Positions 29,204-39,449 of a stretch of DNA of 64,000 nt are shown piece by piece. The translations under genes and the position numbers were made by a program. The DNA comes from Actinoplanes sp. SE50/110 (GTDB lineage: Bacteria > Actinomycetota > Actinomycetes > Mycobacteriales > Micromonosporaceae), in NCBI RefSeq assembly GCF_900119315.1, contig NZ_LT827010.1:91001-155000 (forward strand), read 5' to 3'. The stretch's first letter is position 1, and each line of letters opens with the position of its first letter. The notes beneath the pieces were generated by a model. The model worked only from the letters and a program-made list of their open reading frames with translations, did no database searches and had not been told where the DNA came from.

Positions 29204-29761
29204 CTAGGCGAGGCCGCTCCGGTGCAGGGCCTGCTGAACCTCCGGACGCCTCTTCGCGCAGACCACGTCAGCGGGTACCCCCGGACGCACCCAACGCCCC
29301 CGGGCATCGAGCAGGACCAGTTCCATGGGGATCTCGCCGTCGGCGGTGCAGCGGTCGGGGTCCAGGGGCGGGATGTCGGGCAGTTGCAACGCGGCAAGAA
29401 CCGGCCCCACGTCGCCGGTGCGGCGTTCGCGCACGGTGCCGCCGCCCGCGTCGACGCACATGATGACGCTGACCGCCGTGAAGGACGGGTCGTAGCGCGG
29501 AATCCGGTACGACGAGGGCACCGACGACGTCGCGGGGAACGCCGCCGCGCACGACGTCCACCGGTCGTTGATCTGCGGGGTACCGGCGGGCCGCATGGCG
29601 TCGGCCGGGATGGAACCGGTGCGTGACATCGGCACCGGGGAGGCGAGCGGGCCGGCCACCGGCGGCTCGGCGGTGCCGCCGGCACAGCCGGCCAGCAGGG
29701 CCGCGGTACAGCCGGCCAAGGCGATCCCCGCTCGTCGTATCTCGCCAGCCATGTCCGGCAT
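29204..29761 (-). CDS. Putative secreted lipoprotein, ~185 aa
   Basis: An N-terminal signal with basic residues (GEIRR), a hydrophobic core (AGIALAGCTAALLAGC) and a lipobox LAGC indicates lipid anchoring outside the cell membrane. The mature part of ~160 residues has four or so Cys (SCAAAF, MCVDAG, RCTADG, VVCAKR), suggesting disulfides, and no recognised domain. The ATG at 29761 is preferred because AGAGGGG lies at good spacing; GTG 29770 and ATG 29752 are alternatives. It lies downstream of the DAG-kinase-like gene. Confidence 0.7.
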   Translation of the reverse strand: MPDMAGEIRRAGIALAGCTAALLAGCAGGTAEPPVAGPLASPVPMSRTGSIPADAMRPAGTPQINDRWTSCAAAFPATSSVPSSYRIPRYDPSFTAVSVIMCVDAGGGTVRERRTGDVGPVLAALQLPDIPPLDPDRCTADGEIPMELVLLDARGRWVRPGVPADVVCAKRRPEVQQALHRSGLA

Positions 29762-29885
29762 CCGTTGCACCCCTCTGTCTCACCCACCGCGCGGCGCCGG
29801 CATTGCGCAGGCGGCCGGCGATGGGACGCAGGTCGACCGGCTGCGGTTCCCCGGATCCGAGGCACCGTGCACCGCGACGTCGTGA

Positions 29886-30830
29886 CTAGGCGTACACCGC
29901 CCACGCCCCGGCCTCGGTCCACCAGGACCGTTTCCGGGTCGTCGACCCCGCCACCCCGTCGTCGAGGAACTGCAGTTCCCCCTCCCGGGGCAGCACCGAG
30001 ACGGCCCGGCCGCGGGCCCGCCGCACCTCGACGCGCACCCGGGTCCCGCGGAACCGCTGTTTCACCACCACCGGCACCGCCACGGCCACCTCGACCCGGC
30101 CGTCCGTAGGGTTGCCCTCGGCCAGCAGTCGCAGCCCGTCGAATTCGGCGTAGCCGCCGCCGTTGCCGATCACGCAGGCCAGGATCGGTTCCTCGCCCTC
30201 GCTGAGCACGCTGTCGTCGACCTCGACGCGCCCGCGCCACGGCACCGCCGCGCCGTTGTCGTCGGCGCCGCCGAGCAGCGCTCCGTCGAGCGTCACCGAG
30301 CCGCCGTCGTTGCGCAGCAGGTCGAGCCGGCGCACGGCACCGGAGAGCACGGCGTTCGCCACGTCCGCCGGGGTGCGCGGCAGGCCGAGCTGGGCGGCCA
30401 GATCGGTGGTGCTGCCCGGGTCGAGCGGCAGGATCGCGACCGGCGGCAGGTCCGGCACGGTCCGGGTGGCTTCCAGGTCGGCGGGGCGTTTGCTGGGGGC
30501 CGGTGCCCAGCGCCGCACCATCCGGCGTACGACCGCCCGGAGTTGGCCGTCGGTGGCGACCGCGATGACCAGGCGGGCCGGCGAGTTCAGGGACGGCCAG
30601 GTCAGCCCGTCGGGCCGGGCCGGGCCGTCGAACCGGGCCAGCACCGCGTCGATCTCCTGATCGGAGCCGGCGAGCACGGTCTCCACCGTGGCGCCGGCGT
30701 TCCGCAGTACGTCGGCGCAGGCGAGCACCGGGGTGCGCGGGGTGGCGCAGACCGCGGTGCAGCCGCCGCACCCGGAGCCACACGAGTCGCCTGATCCCTC
30801 GGCCAGGCTGAGCAGCACGACGTCGACCAT
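29886..30830 (-). CDS. Diacylglycerol-kinase-fold protein with degenerate motifs and a Cys cluster
   Basis: This 314-residue protein resembles the DAGK/LcbK fold: the N-terminal domain has [16 protein letters not shown] where kinases have GGDGT, and [19 protein letters not shown] where kinases have LPxGTxNDFAR. Both ATP- and Mg-related motifs are altered, so catalysis is doubtful. Residues 17-28 carry Cys17, Cys21, Cys24 and Cys28 ([12 protein letters not shown]), unusual for the fold and suggestive of a metal site. It starts 2 bp after the purA stop, so it is co-transcribed with purA. Confidence 0.65.
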   Translation of the reverse strand: MVDVVLLSLAEGSGDSCGSGCGGCTAVCATPRTPVLACADVLRNAGATVETVLAGSDQEIDAVLARFDGPARPDGLTWPSLNSPARLVIAVATDGQLRAVVRRMVRRWAPAPSKRPADLEATRTVPDLPPVAILPLDPGSTTDLAAQLGLPRTPADVANAVLSGAVRRLDLLRNDGGSVTLDGALLGGADDNGAAVPWRGRVEVDDSVLSEGEEPILACVIGNGGGYAEFDGLRLLAEGNPTDGRVEVAVAVPVVVKQRFRGTRVRVEVRRARGRAVSVLPREGELQFLDDGVAGSTTRKRSWWTEAGAWAVYA

Positions 30831-30832
30831 GC

Positions 30833-32182
<1,350 letters not shown>

Positions 32183-32206
32183 TTACTGGACGTAGGATTG
32201 GCCGTC

Positions 32207-33448
32207 GTGCGCGTACTTCTGATCGGCTCCGGTGGGCGCGAGCACGCGCTCGCCATCGGCCTGGCCGCCGACCCGTCCGTCGAGTTCCTGGCCGCCGCGC
32301 CGGGCAACCCCGGCATCGCCCAGGTCGCCGAGATCCATCCGGTGACCGCTACCGATCCGGCCGCGGTCGCGGCGCTCGCCACCGAGCTGAGCGCCGACCT
32401 GGTGGTGATCGGGCCGGAGGCGCCGCTGGTCTCCGGGGTCGCCGACGCGGTCCGCGCCAAGGGCATCGCCTGTTTCGGCCCGTCCGCCGCCGCCGCGCGG
32501 CTGGAGGGTTCGAAGGCGTTCGCCAACGAGGTGATGGCGGCGGCCGGGGTGCCGACCGCGCGCTCGGCAGCCTGCGAGTCGGCCGCCGAGGTGAGCGCGG
32601 CGCTGGACACGTTCGGTGCCCCTTATGTCGTGAAAAATGATGGTCTGGCCGCCGGCAAGGGCGTCGTCGTCACCGACGACCGCGAGGCCGCCGAGCGGCA
32701 CGCCGCGGAGTGCGGCAAGGTGGTCATCGAGGAGTTCCTCCCCGGTCCCGAGGTGTCACTCTTCGTCATCACCGACGGCACCGCGGTCGCTCCGCTGATG
32801 CCGGCGCAGGACTTCAAGCGCCTGCTCAACGACGACGAGGGCCCGAACACCGGTGGCATGGGTGCCTACGCGCCCCTCGACTGGGCCCCGGCCGACCTCA
32901 CCGAGCGTGTCCTGCGGGAGACGGTCGAGCCGACCCTCGCCGAGATGCGCCGGCGCGGCACGCCGTTCGCCGGACTGCTCTACGTGGGCCTCGCGCTCAC
33001 CCCGGACGGCCCCAAGGTCATCGAATTCAACGCGCGCTTCGGCGACCCGGAGACGCAGGTGGTGCTGGCCCTGCTGGCCACCCCGCTGGCCGGTCTGCTG
33101 ACCGCCGCCGCCACCGGCACGCTGGCCGAGCACCCGCCGCTGACCTGGCACGACGGCGCGGCGATCACGGTCGTCGTGGCGAGCCACAACTACCCCGGCA
33201 CGCCGCGCACCGGCGATGTGATCACCGGCGCCGAGGTCCCCGGCGTGATCCACGCCGGCACGGCCCGCAACGCCGATGGTGACCTTGTCTCGGCCGGTGG
33301 CCGGGTGCTCAGCGTGACGGCCACCGGGGTCGACCTCGCGGCCGCCCGCGAGGCGGCGTATGCCCTGGTCGACGGCGTCGCGCTGGACGGCGCCCAGTTC
33401 CGCACCGACATCGCGCTGCGCGCGCTCAACGGCCAGATCAAGATCTAG
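32207..33448 (+). CDS. purD: Phosphoribosylamine-glycine ligase
   Basis: This 413-residue ATP-grasp enzyme makes glycinamide ribonucleotide, step two of IMP synthesis. The N-terminal Rossmann start [16 protein letters not shown], the ATP-grasp segments [17 protein letters not shown] and [14 protein letters not shown], and the signature [11 protein letters not shown] are all present. The GTG at 32207 begins exactly at the conserved N-terminus; the longer open frame to the left is a shadow of purA. Confidence 0.96.
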   Translation: MRVLLIGSGGREHALAIGLAADPSVEFLAAAPGNPGIAQVAEIHPVTATDPAAVAALATELSADLVVIGPEAPLVSGVADAVRAKGIACFGPSAAAARLEGSKAFANEVMAAAGVPTARSAACESAAEVSAALDTFGAPYVVKNDGLAAGKGVVVTDDREAAERHAAECGKVVIEEFLPGPEVSLFVITDGTAVAPLMPAQDFKRLLNDDEGPNTGGMGAYAPLDWAPADLTERVLRETVEPTLAEMRRRGTPFAGLLYVGLALTPDGPKVIEFNARFGDPETQVVLALLATPLAGLLTAAATGTLAEHPPLTWHDGAAITVVVASHNYPGTPRTGDVITGAEVPGVIHAGTARNADGDLVSAGGRVLSVTATGVDLAAAREAAYALVDGVALDGAQFRTDIALRALNGQIKI

Positions 33449-33460
33449 ACCCTGGCTGGT

Positions 33461-33530
33461 GTACGTCGTGAGCACGGCCGCCGTGCCTCTGCGGCGCCGT
33501 TGAGCCGCGGCGTGGGTGCTCACGACGTAC
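33461..33530. terminator. 15-bp inverted repeat between purD and SCP2 genes
   Basis: GTACGTCGTGAGCAC at 33461-33475 and its exact complement at 33516-33530 are separated by 40 nt that can themselves form GC-rich hairpins. It lies between two convergent genes and probably terminates both; the large spacing is unusual. Confidence 0.65.
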
Positions 33531-33556
33531 TCAGCAATCAGGGTTCTGGGGGTTGA

Positions 33557-34006
33557 TCAGCCCTTGGGGATGTCGAACAGCTTGGCGATGTTGGCGGCCA
33601 GCGACAGGTCGCCCTTCGCCTTGATCTTGCCGGTCATGAACAGCATCATCGGGTTGCCGTCGCCCGCCACGACCTTGAGGAACGTCACGGCGTCCATGGT
33701 CATGGCCAGCTTCGGGTCGCGGACCGGCTCGTTCGTGACCGTGCACTGACCGTTCTCGATCACGGTCTCGTACGGGTTGGAGAGGCCGTTCGGCCCGGTG
33801 ATGATCCAGTGGATGACGGCCTGGGCGTCGCCGGCCTTCTCCGCGCGGAACAGCGTGGGCATCCGGTTGAAGACCTCGTCGAGGATCTTGCCGCGCGCGT
33901 CCGACGCCATGACCTCGCCGAGCCTGGCATCCGGGGTGGACTTGACCAGCTGAGCGAACTCCTTCGGGCCGATCGAGGAGAGCGACTCGGGGTTGAATTC
34001 AGTCAT
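33557..34006 (-). CDS. SCP2 sterol-binding domain protein
   Basis: This 149-residue protein is a single SCP2-like domain (residues about 35-145: AVIHWIITGPNG, CTVTNEPVRDPKLAMTMDAVTFLKVVAG, FMTGKIKAKGDLSLA). Such domains bind lipids or hydrophobic ligands in the cytosol. The start ATG follows GAAAGGTCCACTG. It is divergent from the ArsR-like gene (132-bp gap). The ligand is unknown. Confidence 0.88.
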   Translation of the reverse strand: MTEFNPESLSSIGPKEFAQLVKSTPDARLGEVMASDARGKILDEVFNRMPTLFRAEKAGDAQAVIHWIITGPNGLSNPYETVIENGQCTVTNEPVRDPKLAMTMDAVTFLKVVAGDGNPMMLFMTGKIKAKGDLSLAANIAKLFDIPKG

Positions 34007-34138
34007 CAGTGGACCTTTCGGAATGAACGTCGAACCTACTCGCCAGTAACCTTAGCGAGAATGCCGCCTTTTCGTGCAGTCTGCCACTCTCAAACAAATG
34101 TTGGACGGTCAACCGGGCCGTCTCCTAGGCTGTCCACC

Positions 34139-34567
34139 ATGTCTTTGGGGGATGCTTCGCTGCGTGCGCTCGCCCATCCGGTGCGGTTGCGCATCATGTC
34201 GCTGCTCACCGGTGCCGAACTGACCGCCGCCGACGTCGCCCGCGCGCTCGGCATCACCCACGCCAACGCCAGCTACCACCTGCGCCACCTGTCCGCCGGC
34301 GGCCTGATCGCGGCCGCCGGCGAGGAGAAGATCCGCGGCGGCCTGGCCAAGCGATACCGGTGCACGGCGGCGCAGCGGCTCACCACGGACGTCTGGGTCG
34401 ACCCCGCGGCCTGGCGTGCCGCGCGGGACCGCATCGCCGAGGCCGTCCGGCACCTGCGCGACGCGGCTGTCCCGCCGGGCACCCCGGGCGCGATCCGGGC
34501 CGTCGCGGTGATCGAGCTGGAGCCCCAGCCGGGCCCGCCCGATGAGATGGGAGAATCGGTGCCGTGA
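34139..34567 (+). CDS. ArsR-like winged-helix regulator coupled to purB
   Basis: This 142-residue protein has a helix-turn-helix at about residues 28-62 (TAADVARALGITHANASYHLRHLSAGGLI) and a wing with RGGLAKRYRC. The N-terminal LRALAHPVRLRIMSLL is typical of ArsR-type regulators. No metal-binding Cys pair is evident, so the signal is unknown. Its last codons overlap the purB GTG start (GTGA), so it is co-translated with purB. A role in purine control is possible but only inferred. Confidence 0.8.
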   Translation: MSLGDASLRALAHPVRLRIMSLLTGAELTAADVARALGITHANASYHLRHLSAGGLIAAAGEEKIRGGLAKRYRCTAAQRLTTDVWVDPAAWRAARDRIAEAVRHLRDAAVPPGTPGAIRAVAVIELEPQPGPPDEMGESVP

Positions 34568-35985
34568 CCATCCCGAACGTGCTTGCCAGCCGCTACGCCT
34601 CCGCCGAACTCGTCACCCTCTGGTCGCCGGAGGAGAAGATCCGGATGGAGCGCCGGCTCTGGCTGGCCGTCCTGAAGGCACAGCGTGACCTGGGCGTCGC
34701 GGTGCCCGACGGCGCCGTCGAGGCCTACGAGTCGGTGCTCGACCAGGTCGACCTGGCCTCGATCGCGGCCCGCGAGCGGGTCACCCGGCACGACGTGAAG
34801 GCGCGCATCGAGGAGTTCTCCGAGCTCGCCGGCTTCGAGCAGATCCACAAGGGAATGACCTCCCGCGACCTCACCGAGAACGTCGAGCAGCTGCAGATCC
34901 GGGCCTCGCTGGAGCTGATCCGGGACCGGGTGGTGGCCGCCCTGGCCCGCCTCGCCGCGCTCGCCGTCGAGCATTCCGACCTGGTGATCACCGGCCGCTC
35001 GCACAACGTCGCGGCGCAGGCCACCACGCTGGGCAAGCGCTTCGCCTCGGCGACCGAGGAGCTGCTCATCGCGTACGAACGCCTGGAAGATCTTCTGGGT
35101 CGTTATCCGCTGCGCGGCATCAAGGGCCCGGTCGGCACCGCCGCCGACCAGCTCGACCTGCTCGACGGGTCGTATGCCGACTTCGAACAGCTCGAGGCCA
35201 AGGTCGCCGAGCACCTCGGCTTCACCCGGGTGCTCAGCAGCGTCGGCCAGGTCTACCCGCGCTCGCTCGACTTCGACGTGGTCTCCGCGCTGGCCCAGAT
35301 CGTGGCCGGGCCGTCCTCACTGGCCACCACGATCCGCCTGATGGTCGGCCAGGAGCTGGTCACCGAGGGCTTCAAACCGGGCCAGGTCGGCTCGTCGGCG
35401 ATGCCGCACAAGATGAACACCCGCTCGTCGGAGCGGGTCAACGGCCTCGCCGTGATCGTCCGCGGTTACCTGTCGATGGTCGGCGAGCTGGCCGGCGACC
35501 AGTGGAACGAGGGCGACGTCTCCTGCTCGGTGGTCCGCCGGGTCGCCCTGCCGGACGCGTTCTTCGCCACCGACGGCCTGTTCCAGACGTTCCTCACGGT
35601 CCTCGACGAGTTCGGGGCGTACCCCGCGGTGATCGCCCGCGAGCTGGACCGGTTCCTGCCGTTCCTGACCACCACCAAGCTGCTGGTCGCCTCGGTGCGC
35701 AAGGGGGTCGGCCGGGAGGTCGCGCACGAGGTGATCAAGGAGCACGCGGTCGGCGTGGCGCTGGCCATGCGGGAGAAGGGCGTGGCGGTCAACGACCTCT
35801 TCGACCGGCTCGCCGACGACGGCCGGCTGCAGCTGTCCCGTGCCGAGATCGACACCCTGGTCGCCGACCGGGCGGCGTTCGTGGGCGCCGCGCCGGCTCA
35901 GGTGCGCGCGGTGGCCGACCGGGTCGCCGCGATCGTCGAGCATCACCCCGCGGCGGCCGGCTACGCCCCCGCGCCCATCCTTTGA
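34564..35985 (+). CDS. purB: Adenylosuccinate lyase
   Basis: This 473-residue fumarase-superfamily lyase acts twice in purine synthesis, on SAICAR and on adenylosuccinate. Signature GSSAMPHKMNTRSSE (about 279-293) is the catalytic Ser loop; TSRDLTENVEQ and the catalytic His region ITGRSHNVAAQ are present. The GTG start overlaps the ArsR-like gene. In many actinobacteria purC follows purB; here purS follows after 62 bp and purC is absent. Confidence 0.96.
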   Translation: MTIPNVLASRYASAELVTLWSPEEKIRMERRLWLAVLKAQRDLGVAVPDGAVEAYESVLDQVDLASIAARERVTRHDVKARIEEFSELAGFEQIHKGMTSRDLTENVEQLQIRASLELIRDRVVAALARLAALAVEHSDLVITGRSHNVAAQATTLGKRFASATEELLIAYERLEDLLGRYPLRGIKGPVGTAADQLDLLDGSYADFEQLEAKVAEHLGFTRVLSSVGQVYPRSLDFDVVSALAQIVAGPSSLATTIRLMVGQELVTEGFKPGQVGSSAMPHKMNTRSSERVNGLAVIVRGYLSMVGELAGDQWNEGDVSCSVVRRVALPDAFFATDGLFQTFLTVLDEFGAYPAVIARELDRFLPFLTTTKLLVASVRKGVGREVAHEVIKEHAVGVALAMREKGVAVNDLFDRLADDGRLQLSRAEIDTLVADRAAFVGAAPAQVRAVADRVAAIVEHHPAAAGYAPAPIL

Positions 35986-36047
35986 ACTGGGTGAACAGTT
36001 GACCAGGTAGGCTCCTCCGTGCTTACACCTATCAGTCAGGAGTGCCC

Positions 36048-36299
36048 GTGGCTCGCGTCGTGGTCGACGTCATGCTCAAGCCGGAGATCCTGGATCCGCA
36101 GGGTCAGGCGGTAGCGAATGCGCTGCCGCGGCTCGGCGTCACCGATGTCTCCTCTGTCCGCATCGGCCGTCGGATCGAGATCGAATTCGATGGCGAACCC
36201 GACCTGGATCGGGCCCGTGAGATCGCCGACAAGCTGCTCGCCAACCCGGTGATCGAGGACTACACGGTCCGGGTCGAGAGCGCGGCGGAGGTCGCCTGA
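36048..36299 (+). CDS. purS: FGAM synthase subunit PurS
   Basis: This 83-residue small subunit bridges PurQ and PurL in the formylglycinamidine ribonucleotide synthase complex. [19 protein letters not shown] is the family start, and the ferredoxin-like fold spans the whole protein. GTG 36048 is chosen over GTG 36042 because AGGAG ends 5 bases upstream. purQ begins 2 bp after its stop. Confidence 0.94.
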   Translation: MARVVVDVMLKPEILDPQGQAVANALPRLGVTDVSSVRIGRRIEIEFDGEPDLDRAREIADKLLANPVIEDYTVRVESAAEVA

Positions 36300-36301
36300 C
36301 C

Positions 36302-37003
36302 ATGCGGATCGGTGTGGTCACCTTCCCTGGATCACTGGACGACGGGGACGCCGCCCGCGCCGCCCGGATCGCCGGCGCCGAGGCCGTCCGCCTCTGGCAC
36401 GGGGACCCGGATCTGCACGGGGTGGACGCCGTGGTCCTGCCCGGCGGCTTTTCCTACGGCGACTATCTGCGCTGCGGCGCCATCGCGCGATTCGCTCCGG
36501 TCATGGAGTCGATCATCGACGCGGCCCGCGGCGGCCTGCCCGTGCTGGGCATCTGCAACGGTTTCCAGGTCCTGTGCGAGGCGCACCTGCTGCCCGGCGC
36601 GTTGACCCGCAACCAGCACCTGCACTTCCGCAACCGGGACCAGTGGCTCAAGGTCGAGGCCACGAACACCGCCTGGACCAACGGCTTCCGGCCGGGCCAG
36701 GAGATCCTCATCCCGGTCAAGAACGGCGAGGGCTGCTTCGTCGCCGACCCGGCCACCCTCGACAGGCTCGAGGCCGAGGGGCGGGTGATCGCGCGGTACA
36801 TCAACGGCAACCCGAACGGTTCGCAGCGCGACATCGCCGGGATCACCAACGAGGCCGGCAATGTCGTCGGCATCATGCCGCACCCGGAACACGCCGTGGA
36901 GGCGCTGACCGGCCCGTCGCTGGACGGCCTCGGCTTCTTCACCTCCGTCCTGCGGGCCCTGGCGGGTTCGTCCGCGGGCGGCTCGCAAGGGGGACAGCAG
37001 TGA
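36302..37003 (+). CDS. purQ: FGAM synthase glutaminase subunit PurQ
   Basis: This 233-residue class I glutamine amidotransferase supplies ammonia to PurL. The nucleophile lies in [10 protein letters not shown] (Cys about 84), and the His-Glu pair in MPHPEHAVE (about 204-212). The oxyanion region [11 protein letters not shown] is intact. It sits between purS and purL, and its stop overlaps the purL GTG start. Confidence 0.96.
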   Translation: MRIGVVTFPGSLDDGDAARAARIAGAEAVRLWHGDPDLHGVDAVVLPGGFSYGDYLRCGAIARFAPVMESIIDAARGGLPVLGICNGFQVLCEAHLLPGALTRNQHLHFRNRDQWLKVEATNTAWTNGFRPGQEILIPVKNGEGCFVADPATLDRLEAEGRVIARYINGNPNGSQRDIAGITNEAGNVVGIMPHPEHAVEALTGPSLDGLGFFTSVLRALAGSSAGGSQGGQQ

Positions 37004-39393
37004 CCACGCAGGACAAGACCGGCTTCGCCGCCACCGACGTCCTGGCCGAGGGCTTCGCCGACGGCCCGGACACCGTGCAGAAGGCCGAGCAGACCTCCGA
37101 CGACCTGCAGCCGTACGCCGAGCTCGGGCTCAAGGACGACGAGTACGCGAAGATCAAGGACATCCTCGGCCGGCGCCCCACCGCGTCCGAGCTGGCGATG
37201 TACTCGATCATGTGGAGTGAGCACTGCTCGTACAAGTCGAGCAAGGTGCACCTGCGCGAGTTCGTCGCCAAGGTCCCGAAGAACACCCGGATGCTGGCCG
37301 GCATCGGCGAGAACGCCGGCGTCGTGCAGGTCTCCGACGACCTGGCGGTCACCTTCAAGGTCGAGTCGCACAACCACCCCAGCTACGTCGAGCCCTACCA
37401 GGGCGCGGCCACCGGGGTCGGCGGCATCGTGCGTGACATCCTGGCGATGGGCGCCCGCCCGATCGCGGTGATGGACCCGCTGCGCTTCGGCGCCCACGAC
37501 CACCCGGACACCGCCCGCGTGCTGCCCGGCGTGGTGGCCGGCATCGGTGGCTACGGCAACTGCCTGGGCCTGCCGAACATCGGCGGCGAGATCGTCTTCG
37601 ACCCGTGTTACCAGGGCAACCCGCTGGTCAACGCGCTCTCCATCGGCGTGCTGCCGGTCGAGCGGCTGCAGAAGAAGGAGGCGACCGGCACCGGCAACAT
37701 CGTCGTGCTGCTGGGCGCCCGGACCGGTCGCGACGGCATCGGCGGGGTCTCCGTGCTGGCGTCCGCCACCTTCGACGAGGAGGCCGAGCAGCGCCGCCCG
37801 TCGGTCCAGGTCGGCGACCCGTTCATGGAGAAACTGCTGATCGAGAGCTGCCTGGAGCTGTACGACGCCGGCCTGGTCACCGGCATCCAGGACCTCGGCG
37901 GCGCCGGCCTGACCTGCGCGCTCACCGAGACCGCGGCGGCCGCCGGCACCGGCATGCGGGTCTGGCTGGAACGGGTCCCGCTGCGCGAGGCCTCGATGTC
38001 GCCGACCGAGATCCTGGCCAGCGAGTCGCAGGAGCGGATGCTCCTGATCGTCACCCCGGAGAACCTCGACGCGGTCCTCAAGGTCGCCGAGAAGTGGGGC
38101 GTCTGGGCCACCGCGATCGGCGAGGTCACCCCGCGCGCCGAGGACGGCACCCCGGGCCGGCTGCACATCACGTGGAACGACCACGTCGTGGTGGACGTGC
38201 CCCCGGGGTCGCTCGCCGACGACGGCCCGATCTACGAGCGGCCGCTGCGCGAGCCGTCCGACCTGATCCTGCTGCAGGCGGACCGGGCCGAGACGCTGCC
38301 CCGGCCCACCACCGGCGCCGAGCTGCGCGAAACCGTGCTGCGGATGGCCGCCTCGCCGAACCTGTGCGACAAGACCTGGGTCACCGAGCAGTACGACCGG
38401 TACGTGCTGGGCAACACCGTGCTGGCCCAGCCGGAGGACTCGGGCGTGCTGCGGCTCGACGAGCAGACCAACCTCGGCGTGGCGCTGTCGGTCGACGGCA
38501 ACGGCCGGTTCGCCCGCCTCGACCCGTACGAGGGCGCCAAGCTCGCACTCGCCGAGGCGTACCGGAACGTCGCGGTCACCGGGGCCGAGCCGATCGCGGT
38601 CACCGACTGCCTGAACTTCGGCTCGCCCGAGGACCCGGCGGTCATGTGGCAGTTCGCCCGGGCCGTGCAGGGCCTGGCGGACGGCTGCCAGCAGCTGGGC
38701 ACCCCGGTGACCGGCGGCAACGTCAGCTTCTACAACCAGACCGGCGCCGCGGCGATCCACCCCACCCCGGTGGTCGGTGTGATGGGCCTGTTCGACGACG
38801 TCACCCGGCGCGTCCCGATGGGCTTCAAGGCCGCCGGCGAGCTGCTCTTCCTGCTCGGCGAGACCCGCGAGGAGCTGTCCGGCTCCGAGTGGGCCTGGGT
38901 GACCCACGGCCACCTCGGCGGGCGTCCGCCCAAGGTCGACCTGGCGGCCGAGCAGACCCTGGGCAGGCTGATGGCCCGCGTCTCGCAGACCGGGCTGGTC
39001 AGCGCGGCGCACGACCTCTCCGACGGCGGCCTGGCCCAGGTCCTGGTGGAGAGCTGCCTGCGCTACGGCACCGGTGCGTCGGTGACCGTCGAGTCCGCCT
39101 TCGTCGGGCTGTTCAGCGAGTCGGCCGCGCGCGTCCTGGTGTCCGTGCCGCAGGGCCACGAGAAGGCTTTCGTGGCGCTCGCCGCCGAGCTGGGCGTCCC
39201 GTGCGCCAAGATCGGCACCACCACCGAGGCCGCGGCCCTGGAGGTGACCGGACAGTTCACGATTCCGCTGGACGAGCTGCGGGCGGCCTGGTCGGGCACG
39301 CTGCCGAAGCTGTTCGGCGGGGCTGAGCCGGCCGCCGAGGGCCGGTCGGTGACGCTGGAGCTGACCGAGCCGAAGCCGGGCGGGCCGCTGTAG
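37000..39393 (+). CDS. purL: FGAM synthase large subunit PurL
   Basis: This 797-residue ATP-dependent synthase subunit converts FGAR to FGAM with PurS and PurQ. The two AIRS-like halves are visible: [38 protein letters not shown] in the first and [24 protein letters not shown] in the second. The ATP-binding DLSDGGLAQ segment is near the C-terminus. The GTG at 37000 overlaps purQ. The size is that of the small (three-component) PurL type, consistent with separate purS and purQ. A perfect hairpin terminator follows. Confidence 0.96.
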   Translation: MTTQDKTGFAATDVLAEGFADGPDTVQKAEQTSDDLQPYAELGLKDDEYAKIKDILGRRPTASELAMYSIMWSEHCSYKSSKVHLREFVAKVPKNTRMLAGIGENAGVVQVSDDLAVTFKVESHNHPSYVEPYQGAATGVGGIVRDILAMGARPIAVMDPLRFGAHDHPDTARVLPGVVAGIGGYGNCLGLPNIGGEIVFDPCYQGNPLVNALSIGVLPVERLQKKEATGTGNIVVLLGARTGRDGIGGVSVLASATFDEEAEQRRPSVQVGDPFMEKLLIESCLELYDAGLVTGIQDLGGAGLTCALTETAAAAGTGMRVWLERVPLREASMSPTEILASESQERMLLIVTPENLDAVLKVAEKWGVWATAIGEVTPRAEDGTPGRLHITWNDHVVVDVPPGSLADDGPIYERPLREPSDLILLQADRAETLPRPTTGAELRETVLRMAASPNLCDKTWVTEQYDRYVLGNTVLAQPEDSGVLRLDEQTNLGVALSVDGNGRFARLDPYEGAKLALAEAYRNVAVTGAEPIAVTDCLNFGSPEDPAVMWQFARAVQGLADGCQQLGTPVTGGNVSFYNQTGAAAIHPTPVVGVMGLFDDVTRRVPMGFKAAGELLFLLGETREELSGSEWAWVTHGHLGGRPPKVDLAAEQTLGRLMARVSQTGLVSAAHDLSDGGLAQVLVESCLRYGTGASVTVESAFVGLFSESAARVLVSVPQGHEKAFVALAAELGVPCAKIGTTTEAAALEVTGQFTIPLDELRAAWSGTLPKLFGGAEPAAEGRSVTLELTEPKPGGPL

Positions 39394-39400
39394 GACCGAC

Positions 39401-39435
39401 AAGAATGGCCCCGCGCATCGCGCGGGGCCATTCTT
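39401..39435. terminator. Bidirectional terminator of purL
   Basis: AAGAATGGCCCCGCGC at 39401-39416 pairs perfectly with its complement at 39420-39435 around a 3-nt ATC loop and is followed by CGTTT. Convergent purL and the Gly/Tyr/Gln-rich protein gene share it. Confidence 0.9.
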
Positions 39436-39449
39436 CGTTTCGGTTCAGA

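Noticed and set aside
36463..39402. Long minus-strand open frame (~980 codons) opposite purL and purQ
   Set aside because: It is an antisense shadow of a clear purS-Q-L operon, with low-complexity Arg/Gly/Asp translation and no motif.
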